A stretch of DNA of 64,000 bases from Lactococcus allomyrinae (GCF_003627095.1 NZ_CP032627.1:62001-126000), one strand, 5' to 3'. Shown: positions 1 to 8,588, counted from the stretch's first letter. Translations and numbers: made by a program. Notes: generated by a model not told the origin, from the sequence alone.

Positions 1-1
1 G

Positions 2-1180
2 CGTCAGCAACAAAATATTGAACTGATTGCTTCAGAAAATATTGTTTCTAAGGGAGTTCTCGCTGCACAAGGTTCAGTTTTGACAAATAAATATGCAGAA
101 GGATATCCAGGTAAACGATATTATGGTGGAACAGAAGCGGTTGACGTTGTAGAAAATCTCGCGATTGAGCGTGCTAAGGAACTTTTTGATTGCAAGTTTG
201 CTAATGTTCAACCACACTCAGGTTCACAGGCAAATGCTGCAGCCTATATGGCATTGATACAACCAGGTGAGACCGTTATGGGAATGGATTTGAACGCTGG
301 TGGACACTTGACACATGGTGCTTCAGTAAATTTCTCTGGTAAAACCTATCATTTTGTTTCTTACGGTGTTAATCCTGAAACAGAACTTTTGGACTACGAT
401 GATATTCTTAAAATTGCACAGAAAGTTCAACCAAAACTTATTGTTGCTGGCGCTTCAGCTTATTCTCGTGTGATTGATTTTGCAAAATTTCGTGAAATTG
501 CGGATAAAGTTGGTGCAAAATTGATGGTGGATATGGCTCATATCGCGGGATTAGTTGCGACTGGTGCACATCCTAGTCCTGTTCCCTATGCAGACATTGT
601 GACAACAACGACGCATAAAACTTTGCGTGGTCCTCGTGGTGGGATGATTTTGACGAATAATGAGGATTTGGCTAAGAAAATTAATTCTGCAATTTTCCCT
701 GGTACACAAGGTGGCCCTTTGGAACACGTTATTGCAGCTAAAGCAGTAGCATTTAAAGAAGCACTGGATTCTGAATTTACAACTTATATTGAACAAGTGA
801 TAAAAAATACTCAAGCGATGGCTGAAGAATTTGCAACTATTCCGGGTCTTCGCTTAATTGCTGGAGGTTCAGATAATCATTTATTAAACTTGAAGGTTTT
901 AGACCTCGGTATCAACGGCAAAGAAGCCCAAGAACTTCTTGACTCTGTGCATATTACCTTGAATAAGGAAGCAATACCGGCAGAAACTTTGTCACCTTTT
1001 AAGACCTCTGGTGTACGAATCGGTGCTCCTGCGATTACTTCACGGGGATTCAAGGAAAATGAAGCTAGACAAGTTGCAAAATTGGTTGCAAAAGCTTTGG
1101 TTAATCACGATAATGAGGCGATTTTAGATGAAGTACGAGCAGAAGTACTTGACTTGACAAATCAATTCCCTTTGTATTAA
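2..1180 (+). CDS. glyA: Serine hydroxymethyltransferase (5' end outside window)
   Basis: This PLP enzyme converts serine and tetrahydrofolate to glycine and 5,10-methylene-THF, the main cytosolic one-carbon source. The reading frame is open from base 2, so the gene begins before the window; 392 residues are visible against about 415 in the family, leaving roughly 20 missing. Visible hallmarks are the early ELIASEN motif, [13 protein letters not shown], the substrate-binding SGSQAN segment and the PLP lysine in [14 protein letters not shown]. The C-terminal domain is complete and ends at a TAA. A hairpin terminator follows about 80 bp later. Identification is certain. The first in-frame TTG at 80 is internal and is not the start. 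Confidence 0.98.
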   Translation, partial: RQQQNIELIASENIVSKGVLAAQGSVLTNKYAEGYPGKRYYGGTEAVDVVENLAIERAKELFDCKFANVQPHSGSQANAAAYMALIQPGETVMGMDLNAGGHLTHGASVNFSGKTYHFVSYGVNPETELLDYDDILKIAQKVQPKLIVAGASAYSRVIDFAKFREIADKVGAKLMVDMAHIAGLVATGAHPSPVPYADIVTTTTHKTLRGPRGGMILTNNEDLAKKINSAIFPGTQGGPLEHVIAAKAVAFKEALDSEFTTYIEQVIKNTQAMAEEFATIPGLRLIAGGSDNHLLNLKVLDLGINGKEAQELLDSVHITLNKEAIPAETLSPFKTSGVRIGAPAITSRGFKENEARQVAKLVAKALVNHDNEAILDEVRAEVLDLTNQFPLY

Positions 1181-1509
1181 AATGAAGTCAAAGTTCTTGT
1201 AGCAAATGAGTTACAAGATTGAATTCATTTGTGATTTTACGCAGAGAAAATGATAAAAAAGCAAAGCGATGTAGAATAACTTTGCTTCATCTTTTTTTGA
1301 TTTTAGCTCAAAATCTAAGATGATTTTAAGCTAAAATTGTTATACTAACGAATGTAAATTTTAATTGAGAATGACTGCTAGAAAATATTGATATGGGCTA
1401 GTAATGTAAAATAACTTTGGTGCTATTGACCGGAGTTAAATGTGAGAGGTTGGCGGTGTTCTAAAGGAACAGTTAACTTAAAGCAGTCAGAAAGACTAGG
1501 TAAGTGATA
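1181..1509 (+). other. Intergenic region: glyA terminator and lysozyme-gene leader
   Basis: No gene is seen. A hairpin with an AAGCAAAG/CTTTGCTT stem followed by a T-run (about 1258-1298) should terminate glyA. A second A/T-rich hairpin, ATTTTAGCT with AGCTAAAAT, follows at about 1301-1336. A -10-like TATACT at 1340-1345 could start the next gene and would give a leader of about 160 nt. That leader contains short stems (GTTCT-AAA-GGAAC and GTC-AGAAA-GAC) which I could not match to a known riboswitch. Confidence 0.5.
1258..1298 (+). terminator. glyA rho-independent terminator
   Basis: The 8-bp stem AAGCAAAG/CTTTGCTT around a 13-nt loop is followed by CATCTTTTTTT. It lies 80 bp past the glyA stop. 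Confidence 0.65.
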
Positions 1510-2112
1510 ATGTTTAAAAAATTCGTGGGTTTAATGATGCTGGTACTTGTAGTACTCGCCGGTTTTTATGTTTATAGAGCACATGAAAATGTCAAGCATG
1601 TGATGAGTTATGAGAGTGCAGTGAGTAAAAATCTTGCTGCTCAAGGGTTGAGTGGTGATACGAAGTTGGCACTTGCCATTATTTATACTGAAACTAAGGG
1701 AAAATCGGCAGACGTGATGCAATCTAGTGAGAGTCTTGGAGCGAAAGCAAATGATATTTCAAATGAGAATGAAAGTATCCAACAAGGGATTTCAAATCTC
1801 TCCAAAGTTCTAGAGTATGCTTCTGAAAAAAAAGTAGATGTTTGGACGGGAGTTCAGGCTTACAACTATGGTAAAGCTTATGTTGATTACATTGCGAATC
1901 ATGGAGGGAAAAATACAATTGCATTATCTAAAGCTTATTCTCGTGATGTGGTTGCCCCAAGTTTAGGAAATACTACTGGTGAAACTTATTATCATATTAC
2001 GCCGGATTCTTTGTGGTACAATCAAGGTAAACTTTACACAAATGGTGGAAATATTTTTTATGCTAAAGAAGTTGAATGGAATATGTTTTTAATCAATTTA
2101 TTAGATTGGTAA
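1510..2112 (+). CDS. Lysozyme-like membrane-anchored protein (PvaA-type)
   Basis: This is a 200-residue protein with an N-terminal membrane anchor (residues about 5-22, GLMMLVLVVLAGFYVY) followed by an extracytoplasmic domain. The domain resembles the lysozyme-like family that includes pneumococcal PvaA: a candidate catalytic glutamate in AIIYTETKGK, then DVMQSSES, and late aromatic motifs (VQAYNYGKAY, TYYHITPDSLWYNQGK). The family is predicted to cleave or bind peptidoglycan at the cell surface. ATG 1510 is preferred over GTG 1504 because the weak CTAGG at 1496-1500 is then 9 nt away. It ends at a long perfect hairpin shared with the converging acylphosphatase gene. Family assignment is fairly sure; enzymatic activity is inference. 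Confidence 0.8.
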   Translation: MFKKFVGLMMLVLVVLAGFYVYRAHENVKHVMSYESAVSKNLAAQGLSGDTKLALAIIYTETKGKSADVMQSSESLGAKANDISNENESIQQGISNLSKVLEYASEKKVDVWTGVQAYNYGKAYVDYIANHGGKNTIALSKAYSRDVVAPSLGNTTGETYYHITPDSLWYNQGKLYTNGGNIFYAKEVEWNMFLINLLDW

Positions 2113-2143
2113 ACAATGATAGGTTGAGTTAGCGTTGTTTAAA

Positions 2144-2183
2144 ATCAAAAAACCAAGAAAATAAGTTTTCTTGGTTTTTTGAT
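2144..2183. terminator. Bidirectional terminator with 18-bp perfect stem
   Basis: A perfect inverted repeat (ATCAAAAAACCAAGAAAA and its complement) with a 4-nt loop supplies A- and T-tracts on both sides. It lies between the converging lysozyme-like and acylphosphatase genes and can serve both. Confidence 0.9.
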
Positions 2184-2201
2184 TTGAGTTGAAGAAATAA
2201 A

Positions 2202-2495
2202 CTAGTATTTAATATTAAAATCTACAAAATCTTCAAAGTGAGTTGGAGTAGCATCGACGTAGCTTACTTTTGCAAACATGGGGAGTTTTCGTTTACCTGA
2301 TTTTTCACCTCGGATAATTGAGATGAACTGGTCAAGCTTTTCCCGCTGACTTGACTGTGCATAGATACCGACAGTACCGTCATCATTATTCCACACTCGT
2401 CCTAAAATATCTAACTCGCGTGCTATCATGATGACAAAGTACCGAAAACCAACACCTTGGACACGTCCAGAAACAATCACTTTTATTTTGAACAT
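2202..2495 (-). CDS. acyP: Acylphosphatase
   Basis: This small cytosolic enzyme hydrolyses acyl phosphates such as acetyl phosphate and carbamoyl phosphate. The 97-residue length matches the family. The phosphate-binding loop with catalytic arginine is visible (VSGRVQGVGFRYF, residues about 8-20), as is the catalytic asparagine in VWNNDDGTV (about 38-46). ATG at 2495 is chosen because AGGAGG sits 6-7 nt upstream; the open frame further upstream is spurious. It converges with the lysozyme-like gene, and the methyltransferase gene is divergent. Confidence 0.93.
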   Translation of the reverse strand: MFKIKVIVSGRVQGVGFRYFVIMIARELDILGRVWNNDDGTVGIYAQSSQREKLDQFISIIRGEKSGKRKLPMFAKVSYVDATPTHFEDFVDFNIKY

Positions 2496-2585
2496 TTGGA
2501 AACCTCCTGTAATCGTTCTCATATTAAAATCTTGATTTCATTATATCATACTTAAAGAAATCTCTAAAAGTTCGAAATTTTTATT

Positions 2586-2770
2586 TCCCTACTGGCTATC
2601 CTATAAATTCGGAAGTTCAAACCGTAATTCGTACACAGCTTATTGCACCGTTGGCAAATTTTATTGAATTTCAAAGATTCATCTCAAATCTGAAAATAGC
2701 GGTACTTCCAGCTTATCTTAAAGCGATAAATGAGAGAGGTGAGAAAATGATCAGCACTTTTTGTAAAAAT
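2586..2770. repeat. Degenerate copy of the interspersed mosaic repeat
   Basis: The stretch GGCTATCCTATAAA...AAGTTCAAA at about 2593-2630 matches, in the same or reverse-complement orientation, intergenic sequence near 14588-14620 and 15745-15775. It fills the gap between acyP and the methyltransferase gene. A start-less open frame through this region is explained by the repeat and is not called as a gene. Confidence 0.55.
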
Positions 2771-2771
2771 T

Positions 2772-2780
2772 TGTTAAAAT
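2772..2780 (+). promoter_or_regulatory. Extended -10 placed for a leaderless mRNA
   Basis: TGTTAAAAT is an extended -10 (TGn plus TAAAAT). Its last base is exactly 6 nt before ATG 2787, so transcription starting 7 nt downstream would begin at the A of the start codon. No Shine-Dalgarno is present. Confidence 0.6.
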
Positions 2781-2786
2781 GAATGA

Positions 2787-3530
2787 ATGGAAATCATCAC
2801 GTCAAAAGATAATAAAAAAGTAAAAGAAGCACGTAAGTTGCTGACAAAAAAATATCGAAAAAATTCATACTTAATTGAGGGTTTTCATCTGTTTGAAGAA
2901 GCTGTAAAAGCTGGGACTGAGATTTTACAGATATTTGTAGAAGAAGGAAAATTTGACAAACTTTCACCAGTACTGACAGAAAATCTATCAGTAGATATGG
3001 TGTCAAGAGAAGTTTTGAAGTCACTTGCGGATAGTGAGAGCCCACAAGGTATTATTGCTGAAGTCAAAAAATGTGAGACGGAGATTGACTTTTCAGGATC
3101 AAAATATTTAGTGTTAGAAAATGTCCAAGACCCTGGAAATGTTGGAACGATGGTACGAACAGCTGATGCTGCTGGCTTTTCAGGCGTTATCCTTTCAGAA
3201 AATACCGCAGACATTTACAGCGCAAAAGTCATGCGCTCGATGCAAGGCTCAAACTTTCATTTTCCTGTAGTACAGATGGAGTCAAGTTTACTATTTGGAC
3301 AGTTAAAAAAAGCAGGCTTGTCAGTACTGACAACAACTTTGTCAGCAAATTCTGTGCCTTATCAGTCAGTCAAAGTCCATCGGTTTGCTCTTGTCATGGG
3401 AAATGAAGGCGCAGGTGTGTCAGATTTTGCAGCCGAGCAAGCGGATGTTCTTGTGCACATTGAGATGCCAGGTCAGGCTGAATCGCTTAATGTCGCTGTT
3501 GCCGCAGGAATTTTGATGTTTAGTTTGTAA
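2787..3530 (+). CDS. SpoU-family RNA 2'-O-methyltransferase (TrmH/RlmB-like)
   Basis: This SAM-dependent SPOUT methyltransferase modifies a ribose 2'-OH in rRNA or tRNA; the exact target is not readable from the sequence. The 247 residues comprise an N-terminal substrate-binding domain (about 1-95) and a C-terminal knot domain. The three SpoU motifs are visible: LENVQDPGNVGTMVRTADAAGF (motif 1), ALVMGNEGAGV (motif 2) and HIEMPGQAESLNVAVAAGIL (motif 3). ATG 2787 lacks any SD but lies 6 nt after an extended -10, so the message is predicted to be leaderless. The PPase-like gene follows 16 bp later, probably in the same transcript. Confidence 0.92.
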   Translation: MEIITSKDNKKVKEARKLLTKKYRKNSYLIEGFHLFEEAVKAGTEILQIFVEEGKFDKLSPVLTENLSVDMVSREVLKSLADSESPQGIIAEVKKCETEIDFSGSKYLVLENVQDPGNVGTMVRTADAAGFSGVILSENTADIYSAKVMRSMQGSNFHFPVVQMESSLLFGQLKKAGLSVLTTTLSANSVPYQSVKVHRFALVMGNEGAGVSDFAAEQADVLVHIEMPGQAESLNVAVAAGILMFSL

Positions 3531-3546
3531 AAATCATGGAGAAAAA

Positions 3547-3870
3547 GTGAAACTTTACACTATAAAAATTGACCGACCAATCGGCCACAATCATCACGGT
3601 ACGATTTATCCTGTAAATTATGGTTACGTGCCTGAACTTATCGCTGGTGACGATGAGGAGCAAGATGTTTATATTCTGTCGCGACTTACAGAAAATCAAA
3701 TCCCACTGACAGAATTTACGGGCAAGCTGACTGCTATCATCCACAGAAAAAACGATGTTGAGGACAAGTGGGTCATGACGAGTGAGCATGAAACGTTTAC
3801 AAAAGAAGAAATTTTCGCTCAAACTTACTTCATGGAGCAATATTTCGACAGCGAAATTGAATTATTGTAA
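3547..3870 (+). CDS. Small inorganic-pyrophosphatase-like protein
   Basis: This 107-residue protein resembles part of a family I inorganic pyrophosphatase: GTIYPVNYGYVPE followed by AGDDEEQDVYIL parallels the YPxNYGfIPxT and aGDgDplDVlvl blocks. It is much shorter than the classical 170-220 residue enzyme. Similar short proteins are often annotated as pyrophosphatases in lactococci and streptococci; activity is unproven. It starts at GTG 3547 with GGAG 7 nt upstream, directly after the methyltransferase gene, and ends at a bidirectional terminator. Function is uncertain. Confidence 0.75.
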   Translation: MKLYTIKIDRPIGHNHHGTIYPVNYGYVPELIAGDDEEQDVYILSRLTENQIPLTEFTGKLTAIIHRKNDVEDKWVMTSEHETFTKEEIFAQTYFMEQYFDSEIELL

Positions 3871-3874
3871 GACA

Positions 3875-3910
3875 AAAAAATTCTGTCAGCATACTGACAG
3901 AATTTTTAAA
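3875..3910. terminator. Bidirectional terminator made from the CTGTCAG palindrome
   Basis: AAAAAAATTCTGTCAG-cat-ACTGACAGAATTTTT forms a strong stem with A/T tracts on both sides. It separates the PPase-like gene from the converging flavodoxin gene and is one of many hairpins here built from CTGTCAG/CTGACAG. Confidence 0.9.
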
Positions 3911-3915
3911 TTAAT

Positions 3916-4362
3916 TTACAAGTCAAAATGTGAACTTAGAGTTTCAGCAAATGCTTCAAGATTGGTTTCATCATCATCTTCAGGTGATAAATCAACACGA
4001 ACAAGTTCAGCACCTTTTGTTGCACCAGTCTTTTCAAATTGTGCTTCAAACATATCCACGCAGATACAAAAATCATCATAAAATGTATCGCCAGAACCAA
4101 AGCAGCCATAGATTTTTCCAGACAAGTCAACATCTGCTAATTCTTCGTAAAAGTCCACGATTTCATCAGGAAGTTCGCCATCTCCATAAGTGTAAGTTCC
4201 AACAATACAGAGATCGGCATCAGTCATATCTTCTGCATCTACAGAAGTACATTCATCAAGCTCGACTTCCCATCCTAACTCTTCGAGTTTATCTGCTACA
4301 ATATCAGCACAGGCTTCTGTATTTCCTGTCATACTTGCATAAACAATTTTTGCTAAAGGCAT
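3916..4362 (-). CDS. Flavodoxin (short-chain type)
   Basis: This is a small FMN electron carrier of the cytosol. The 148 residues include the N-terminal phosphate-binding loop VYASMTGNTEACADIV (residues about 6-21), the acidic middle helix, the FMN-stacking region GTYTYGDGELPDE and the GCFGSGDTFYDDFC segment typical of flavodoxins. ATG 4362 follows GGAGAAGATATAAA with good SD spacing; the upstream in-frame extension lacks an SD. It may supply electrons to enzymes such as the pyruvate formate-lyase activase system, but no partner gene is adjacent. Confidence 0.93.
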   Translation of the reverse strand: MPLAKIVYASMTGNTEACADIVADKLEELGWEVELDECTSVDAEDMTDADLCIVGTYTYGDGELPDEIVDFYEELADVDLSGKIYGCFGSGDTFYDDFCICVDMFEAQFEKTGATKGAELVRVDLSPEDDDETNLEAFAETLSSHFDL

Positions 4363-4399
4363 TTTATATCTTCTCCTTATAAATGTGAAATGAATCAAA

Positions 4400-4803
4400 G
4401 CATTTAGTGCTGTTTCATCAAATACAGCCGAATCTAATTACCTCATTACTATTATACCAAGATGTGAGTCCGACTGTCCAGAAATAATGAAAAATAGGGA
4501 AATTTTAGGTTTCCTTTTGCTCTAGCTGCTCTAGTTGCTAAACAAAAGAACAGCGAAGCGACAAAGTCGCGGAGGTCTGCTCGTAAAGCAGGTTCTATTT
4601 TTATTTTTTCATGCCCTAGGGTCTTAGCGCTTTGCGACTCGACTTGTGGCTTTAGCCACTTAGCGAGAGTGGACAGCGAAGCGGAGATAGTGGTTAGACT
4701 TCAGGAACAAGGGAACCTGATAGCAGAGCTATCAGGTTGTATCATAACTTCTGGTGTTGTGAACTCAATTATAGCAAAATTTATGCAAAATCAATATTGT
4801 AAA
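4400..4803. repeat. Mosaic repeat region between flavodoxin and MFS genes
   Basis: No gene is seen. A TATAAT on the minus strand (about 4450) directly follows the repeat end CACATCTTGG and probably serves the flavodoxin. The rest consists of palindromic repeat cassettes: the GAAATAATGAAAAATAG arm (about 4480-4500), TAAACAAAAGAACAGCGAAGCG, and the GGACAGCGAAGCGGAGATAG module (about 4670-4693), which recurs at 14.7, 25.9, 37.6 and 54.5 kb. A hairpin CCTGATAGCAGAGCTATCAGG lies at 4718-4738. Confidence 0.7.
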
Positions 4804-6303
4804 CTATCCTCTAGCTTTCGATTTAGCACTTGATAGAAAGAGGGCAGGGACTGCAATAGCTACAAGGACGATACAACTTACCAAAAATCCCATTTGGTAA
4901 CCGTTTAGGGTAACGGCTGTTTCAACGGATTTTTTAGCCGTAGCGATGACGCTTGGTGTTAAAGTCGTATGCATAGCGGCTAATTGATGAAGTTTTGTCG
5001 TCATATGTCCAGCAATCTCTGAAGTCACGACAGCTGTTACGACAGCTGAAATCACTGCTGAGCCAAAGCTAGAACCCACATTTTGAATAATCCGTTGACC
5101 GACAGAAGCACCTGCAATATCTTTTTTATCCAATCCGATGAAAATATCAGTCATCATTGGCATTTGCAAACCACCAATACCAATACCACGGACAAAGAGT
5201 ACCGCACCAAGCCAAATCAAACTTGTATTTTCATGAACAAAAATGAATGGTACAGTGCCAACGAGAGAAATCAATAAACTGACTAAAACAACAGGACGTG
5301 CACCGATTCGGTCGATTAATTTACCAATTGTAGGCCGGGCAATAAACATCCCGATTCCTTGCGGAATAAGCATAAGCGCAGCATCAATCGCTGTAAAGCC
5401 TTTTGTATTTTGGAAGAAAAGGGGAAGCAGAAGCATAGGACCGTTTGAAGCAATCCCAGCAAGGAAAATGCCGACATTGGCAGCCGTAAAGTTGCGGACT
5501 TTGAAGAAGCGCAGGGGCAACACTGTTTCATCATGCCGCAGATGATTGTAAATAGCATAGATGATAAGACAAGCTACACCAATGCTGCAAGAAATCAACA
5601 TTTGGCTATTAAAGAAATTTTTTGCGTTTTCAGAGCCTTTCATAATCCCGTAAATCAGACCGATTGAGCCACCAGCAAGAAGAATTGTACCAAACCAATC
5701 CAGTTTACTTTCAGGATTCATCGGTTTAAAGTCTTGTAAAAAGAAAATGTTGAGCAAAACAGCAACGATACAAACAGGAACATTAACATAGAAAAGCCAA
5801 TGCCAATTTGCATCCTGTACGATGAAACCACCAAGGACTGGCCCGATGATAGGACCAAGAATGATTGGCGTCGAAATAATAGCAACTAGCTCACCAAATC
5901 GTCCTTTTGGTGCGACACCCATGAGTAAGGTTGTCATGAGTAGTGTGATGAATCCAGCGGATAGCCCTTGCACTGCGCGGAAAGCAATGAAGCTCTCAAT
6001 GTTCCAAGCTTGTCCAGAAAGAAAACTGAAAGCGCCAAAGGCGATGATTGACCATTGTAATACTTTTTTACCATTAAAATGATTGACCATGTAGCCACAG
6101 ACTGGTACAGCGACGGCAAGCGCGAGGACATAACCTGTAATCGCCCACTGAATCATATTAAGCGAAGTGTTAAGGTCAGTTTGTAGCTTATTGATAGCGA
6201 TATTAACCATTGTTGAATCAAGCATGGGAGCAAGAGCTCCGATCACAAGAACCCATGCAGTACGCGTGACTTCTTTTGGCAATTTATCTTTTTTATCTGC
6301 CAT
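4804..6303 (-). CDS. MFS multidrug exporter, EmrB/QacA type (14 TM)
   Basis: This is a proton-driven drug efflux permease of the plasma membrane. The 499 residues contain about 14 hydrophobic segments and the DHA2 motifs: LDSTMVNIAIN (motif D1) in TM1, FRAVQGLSAGFITLL after the second helix pair and GPIIGPVLGGFIV (motif C, antiporter signature). ATG 6303 has GGAG 8 nt upstream; a longer open frame reaches into the promoter and is rejected. It has a consensus sigma-A promoter (TTGACA-17-TATAAT) and a perfect palindromic operator downstream of it, and is divergent from a TetR gene, so it is very probably repressed by that neighbour until a substrate drug binds. Confidence 0.92.
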   Translation of the reverse strand: MADKKDKLPKEVTRTAWVLVIGALAPMLDSTMVNIAINKLQTDLNTSLNMIQWAITGYVLALAVAVPVCGYMVNHFNGKKVLQWSIIAFGAFSFLSGQAWNIESFIAFRAVQGLSAGFITLLMTTLLMGVAPKGRFGELVAIISTPIILGPIIGPVLGGFIVQDANWHWLFYVNVPVCIVAVLLNIFFLQDFKPMNPESKLDWFGTILLAGGSIGLIYGIMKGSENAKNFFNSQMLISCSIGVACLIIYAIYNHLRHDETVLPLRFFKVRNFTAANVGIFLAGIASNGPMLLLPLFFQNTKGFTAIDAALMLIPQGIGMFIARPTIGKLIDRIGARPVVLVSLLISLVGTVPFIFVHENTSLIWLGAVLFVRGIGIGGLQMPMMTDIFIGLDKKDIAGASVGQRIIQNVGSSFGSAVISAVVTAVVTSEIAGHMTTKLHQLAAMHTTLTPSVIATAKKSVETAVTLNGYQMGFLVSCIVLVAIAVPALFLSSAKSKARG

Positions 6304-6327
6304 TTTTAAAATCTCCATTTGTTTTTT

Positions 6328-6344
6328 AGATACAAAATGTATCT
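6328..6344. promoter_or_regulatory. Operator O1 for the divergent TetR regulator
   Basis: AGATACA-AAA-TGTATCT is a perfect 7-bp inverted repeat with a 3-nt spacer, placed between the exporter -10 and its start codon. The same TACA-AAA-TGTA core recurs beside the regulator's own start (6463-6473), and a weaker version lies at about 6396-6411. Confidence 0.8.
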
Positions 6345-6360
6345 TTTGTTTACAAATGAT

Positions 6361-6389
6361 ATTATAAACCTCTAAAATAACTTTGTCAA
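6361..6389 (-). promoter_or_regulatory. Consensus promoter of the MFS exporter gene
   Basis: On the minus strand this reads TTGACA, a 17-bp spacer, then TATAAT: a perfect sigma-A promoter. The start site would be near 6354, just before operator O1. Confidence 0.9.
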
Positions 6390-6422
6390 GATTTAAGTAC
6401 AACTCGTATCTAATTTTTTGTT

Positions 6423-6475
6423 TTGAAAAAAAGATATTTATAAGATATAATATTAAATAAGGTACAAAATGTATG
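6423..6475 (+). promoter_or_regulatory. Promoter and operator O2 of the tetR-family gene
   Basis: TTGAAA (6423-6428), a 17-bp spacer and TATAAT (6446-6451) form a near-consensus promoter. The operator core TACAAAATGTA at 6463-6473 overlaps the start of transcription, which suggests autorepression. Confidence 0.8.
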
Positions 6476-6490
6476 AATAGGAGTAGAAAG

Positions 6491-7084
6491 ATGGCTCAAA
6501 GAAGAAGAGGTGATGAACTCAAAAATGCAATTTTTGAGGCAACAGTAGAGATACTTGAAAATAAAGGATTTGAGGAAGTGACTTTTCAAAATGTTGCGCG
6601 TAAAGCACATACAACGAGAAGTGTACTTTATCGTTATTTTGAAGACACTTTTCAGTTGATTTATCAAGCAGCACGTTATCATGTTGAGCGAGATGAACGT
6701 TATGAAGGTTCAGTTATTGAGCAGGTTTTTAACACAGGTGCTCTGCGTTCAGATTTGCTTGCTATGCTGAGTTTTATGAGAGACAATTCTACTCGCTTTC
6801 CTAAAAATTTTTTGCCTTATATTTTCTTTGAGCAGGCTCAGGGTAAAAATTTTTTTGAAGGCACAGTCGGAGATATTACAGAAAATAACCTCATCATCAT
6901 TGAGCGCATATTAGCACGGGCACAAGAGCGTGGAGAAGCGCGTGAAAATATTAAACAGGAAACCAAACTGATTTCCTTTAAGTTATCACGTTACAATATC
7001 ATGCTGACAGGGAAAGCGATGAGCGATGAACAAATCATAGAACTTGTTGATGATGTTCTCATCCCTCTCTATATGAAAAACTAA
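6491..7084 (+). CDS. TetR/AcrR-family repressor of the MFS exporter
   Basis: This is a dimeric one-component regulator. The 197 residues begin with a TetR helix-turn-helix (residues about 9-55: AIFEATVEILENKGFEEVTFQNVARKAHTTRSVLYRYFEDT). The remainder is a helical ligand-binding and dimerisation domain that I cannot assign to a subfamily. ATG 6491 follows TAGGAG at suitable spacing; an earlier in-frame ATG at 6473 lies inside the operator and has no SD. The divergent exporter and the matched operators in the shared 190-bp region point to regulation of both genes, a common drug-efflux arrangement. Confidence 0.88.
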   Translation: MAQRRRGDELKNAIFEATVEILENKGFEEVTFQNVARKAHTTRSVLYRYFEDTFQLIYQAARYHVERDERYEGSVIEQVFNTGALRSDLLAMLSFMRDNSTRFPKNFLPYIFFEQAQGKNFFEGTVGDITENNLIIIERILARAQERGEARENIKQETKLISFKLSRYNIMLTGKAMSDEQIIELVDDVLIPLYMKN

Positions 7085-7436
7085 CGATTAAGTCGCATTT
7101 TATGGTAAAATGGAGTGTATTTAGCATTCGAATAATTTTGAAAAGGTTCATGATTGTTAGAGGAAGTTCTTGTAGATAAAGCTGATAAATACTATCTTCA
7201 CAAGGATTCAAAACCCTAAGTAAATGAAAATTTATCCTCTAATGAAGTATGGATTACTTCAAAACATAAAACTTAAACCACAGAGTTCTGTGCGCTAAAA
7301 GCTGGACAATGAGATAAATTGGAGAAACGTTCGATTTATTATTTTTGCCCTTTGTGACTATGCTGTTGACACTTTATAAGAGGCTAAAGCGTCAAGTTGA
7401 GCAACAAATCACTAGTTTTTTGCAAACACTACTCAT
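7085..7436. other. Long non-coding stretch downstream of tetR
   Basis: No convincing gene is seen. There is a 22-codon open stretch (about 7155-7220, translating LLEEVLVDKADKYYLHKDSKP) without an SD, and the segment around 7280-7440 shows drifted repeat-like sequence. No clear terminator follows tetR. Confidence 0.4.
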
Positions 7437-7560
7437 ATCTTAAAATTGAGTTTGGGGCGCTTGAAATGATGAAAAAAATAAAATCCGGAACCGCACTATG
7501 TGTGAATCTGTATTTTTCTATTTTCATCATTTCAAAGTGAGCGTTCCTCGCATCTTAAAT
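7437..7560 (+). repeat. Palindromic 5'-UTR element, copy a (before map)
   Basis: The element opens with ATCTTAAAATTGAGTTTGGGG. It has 15-bp arms TTGAAATGATGAAAA / TTTTCATCATTTCAA flanking a variable centre and closes with CTCGCATCTTAAAT. It ends 2-3 bp before the SD of map. Related copies lie at 8589-8714, 8709-8840 and 36659-36784, with a truncated copy upstream of clpP. Confidence 0.8.
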
Positions 7561-7576
7561 AAAAAGGAAAGTAAAA

Positions 7577-8431
7577 TTGATTACATTAAAATCACAACGT
7601 GAAATCGAGCAAATGGCGCGCAGTAGCAAAATTTTGGCGGATATCCATATTGGTCTGCGTGAAATCATCAAACCTGGTATCGATATGTGGGAAATTGAAG
7701 AGTACGTTCGCAAAGTTTGTAAAGATAAAAATGTCTTACCCCTACAAATTGGTGTAGATGAAGGAAATTACAATCCTTTTCCTTATGCCACTTGTTGCTG
7801 TTTAAATGACGAAGTTGCCCATGCTTTCCCACGTCATGTCATCCTCAAAGAAGGAGATTTAATCAAGGTAGATATGGTGCTTGGGTTGGTTGAAGACGGT
7901 TCCGTTGATGTCTCAAAGCTTGATTTTGACGATGCGGAGTCTATGGTTAAATATCAAGAAGAATTCCGCGGTGGTGTAGCAGACTCTTGCTGGGCCTACG
8001 CTGTCGGTGACGTTTCTGATGAAGTGAAAAATCTCATGGATGTCACTAGAGAATGTTTGTATCTAGGGATTGAGCAAGCTAAGGTTGGCAACCGGATTGG
8101 TGATATTGGTGCAGTGATACAAGAATATGCAGAAAGCCGTGGTTATGGTGTTGTGCGTGATTTAGTTGGGCATGGTGTTGGCCCTACAATGCATGAAGAG
8201 CCAATGGTACCACACTATGGTAGAGCTGGGCGTGGACTCCGATTGCGTGAAGGTATGGTTTTGACGATTGAGCCAATGATTAATACAGGCGGTTGGGAGA
8301 TTGACCACGACGGAGAACGAGGATATGTTACCTTCGATGGTAGCTTATCTTGCCAGTATGAACATCAATTTGTTATTACAAAAGATGGACCAGTAATTCT
8401 GACAAGTCAAGGAGAAGAAAGAACATACTGA
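7577..8431 (+). CDS. map: Methionine aminopeptidase, type I
   Basis: This enzyme removes the initiator methionine from nascent proteins and is essential in most bacteria. The 284 residues have the pita-bread metallopeptidase fold. Metal ligands are visible: Asp in DLIKVDMV, Asp in GGVADSCWAYAVG, His in VGHGVGPTMHEEP, Glu in LTIEPM and Glu in YEHQFVI. An insert at about residues 107-130 (LVEDGSVDVSKLDFDDAESM) makes it longer than the E. coli enzyme, as seen in streptococci and lactococci. It starts at TTG 7577 with AAAGGAAAG upstream. A palindromic repeat abuts the SD, so translation or transcription may be influenced by that hairpin. Confidence 0.95.
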   Translation: MITLKSQREIEQMARSSKILADIHIGLREIIKPGIDMWEIEEYVRKVCKDKNVLPLQIGVDEGNYNPFPYATCCCLNDEVAHAFPRHVILKEGDLIKVDMVLGLVEDGSVDVSKLDFDDAESMVKYQEEFRGGVADSCWAYAVGDVSDEVKNLMDVTRECLYLGIEQAKVGNRIGDIGAVIQEYAESRGYGVVRDLVGHGVGPTMHEEPMVPHYGRAGRGLRLREGMVLTIEPMINTGGWEIDHDGERGYVTFDGSLSCQYEHQFVITKDGPVILTSQGEERTY

Positions 8432-8588
8432 CTCTACAGACTTATTGATAATTAAGTGAGTGCCTTTTACATCTTACTTAACTGATTTCATTTTTCTTGA
8501 AGTCAGTAAAAAATTGTAAAATGAATCTGCACAAGCACGGAGACAAATATTACATATTTTTTATGGATTCCATAACAGTTGGATTTCT

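Noticed and set aside
2540-2783. Start-less plus-strand frame before the methyltransferase gene
   Set aside because: Part of it is explained by the interspersed repeat (GGCTATCCTATAAA...), and it has no start codon or SD.
3782-4382. Several open frames antisense to the flavodoxin gene
   Set aside because: They are shadows of the clear flavodoxin reading frame.
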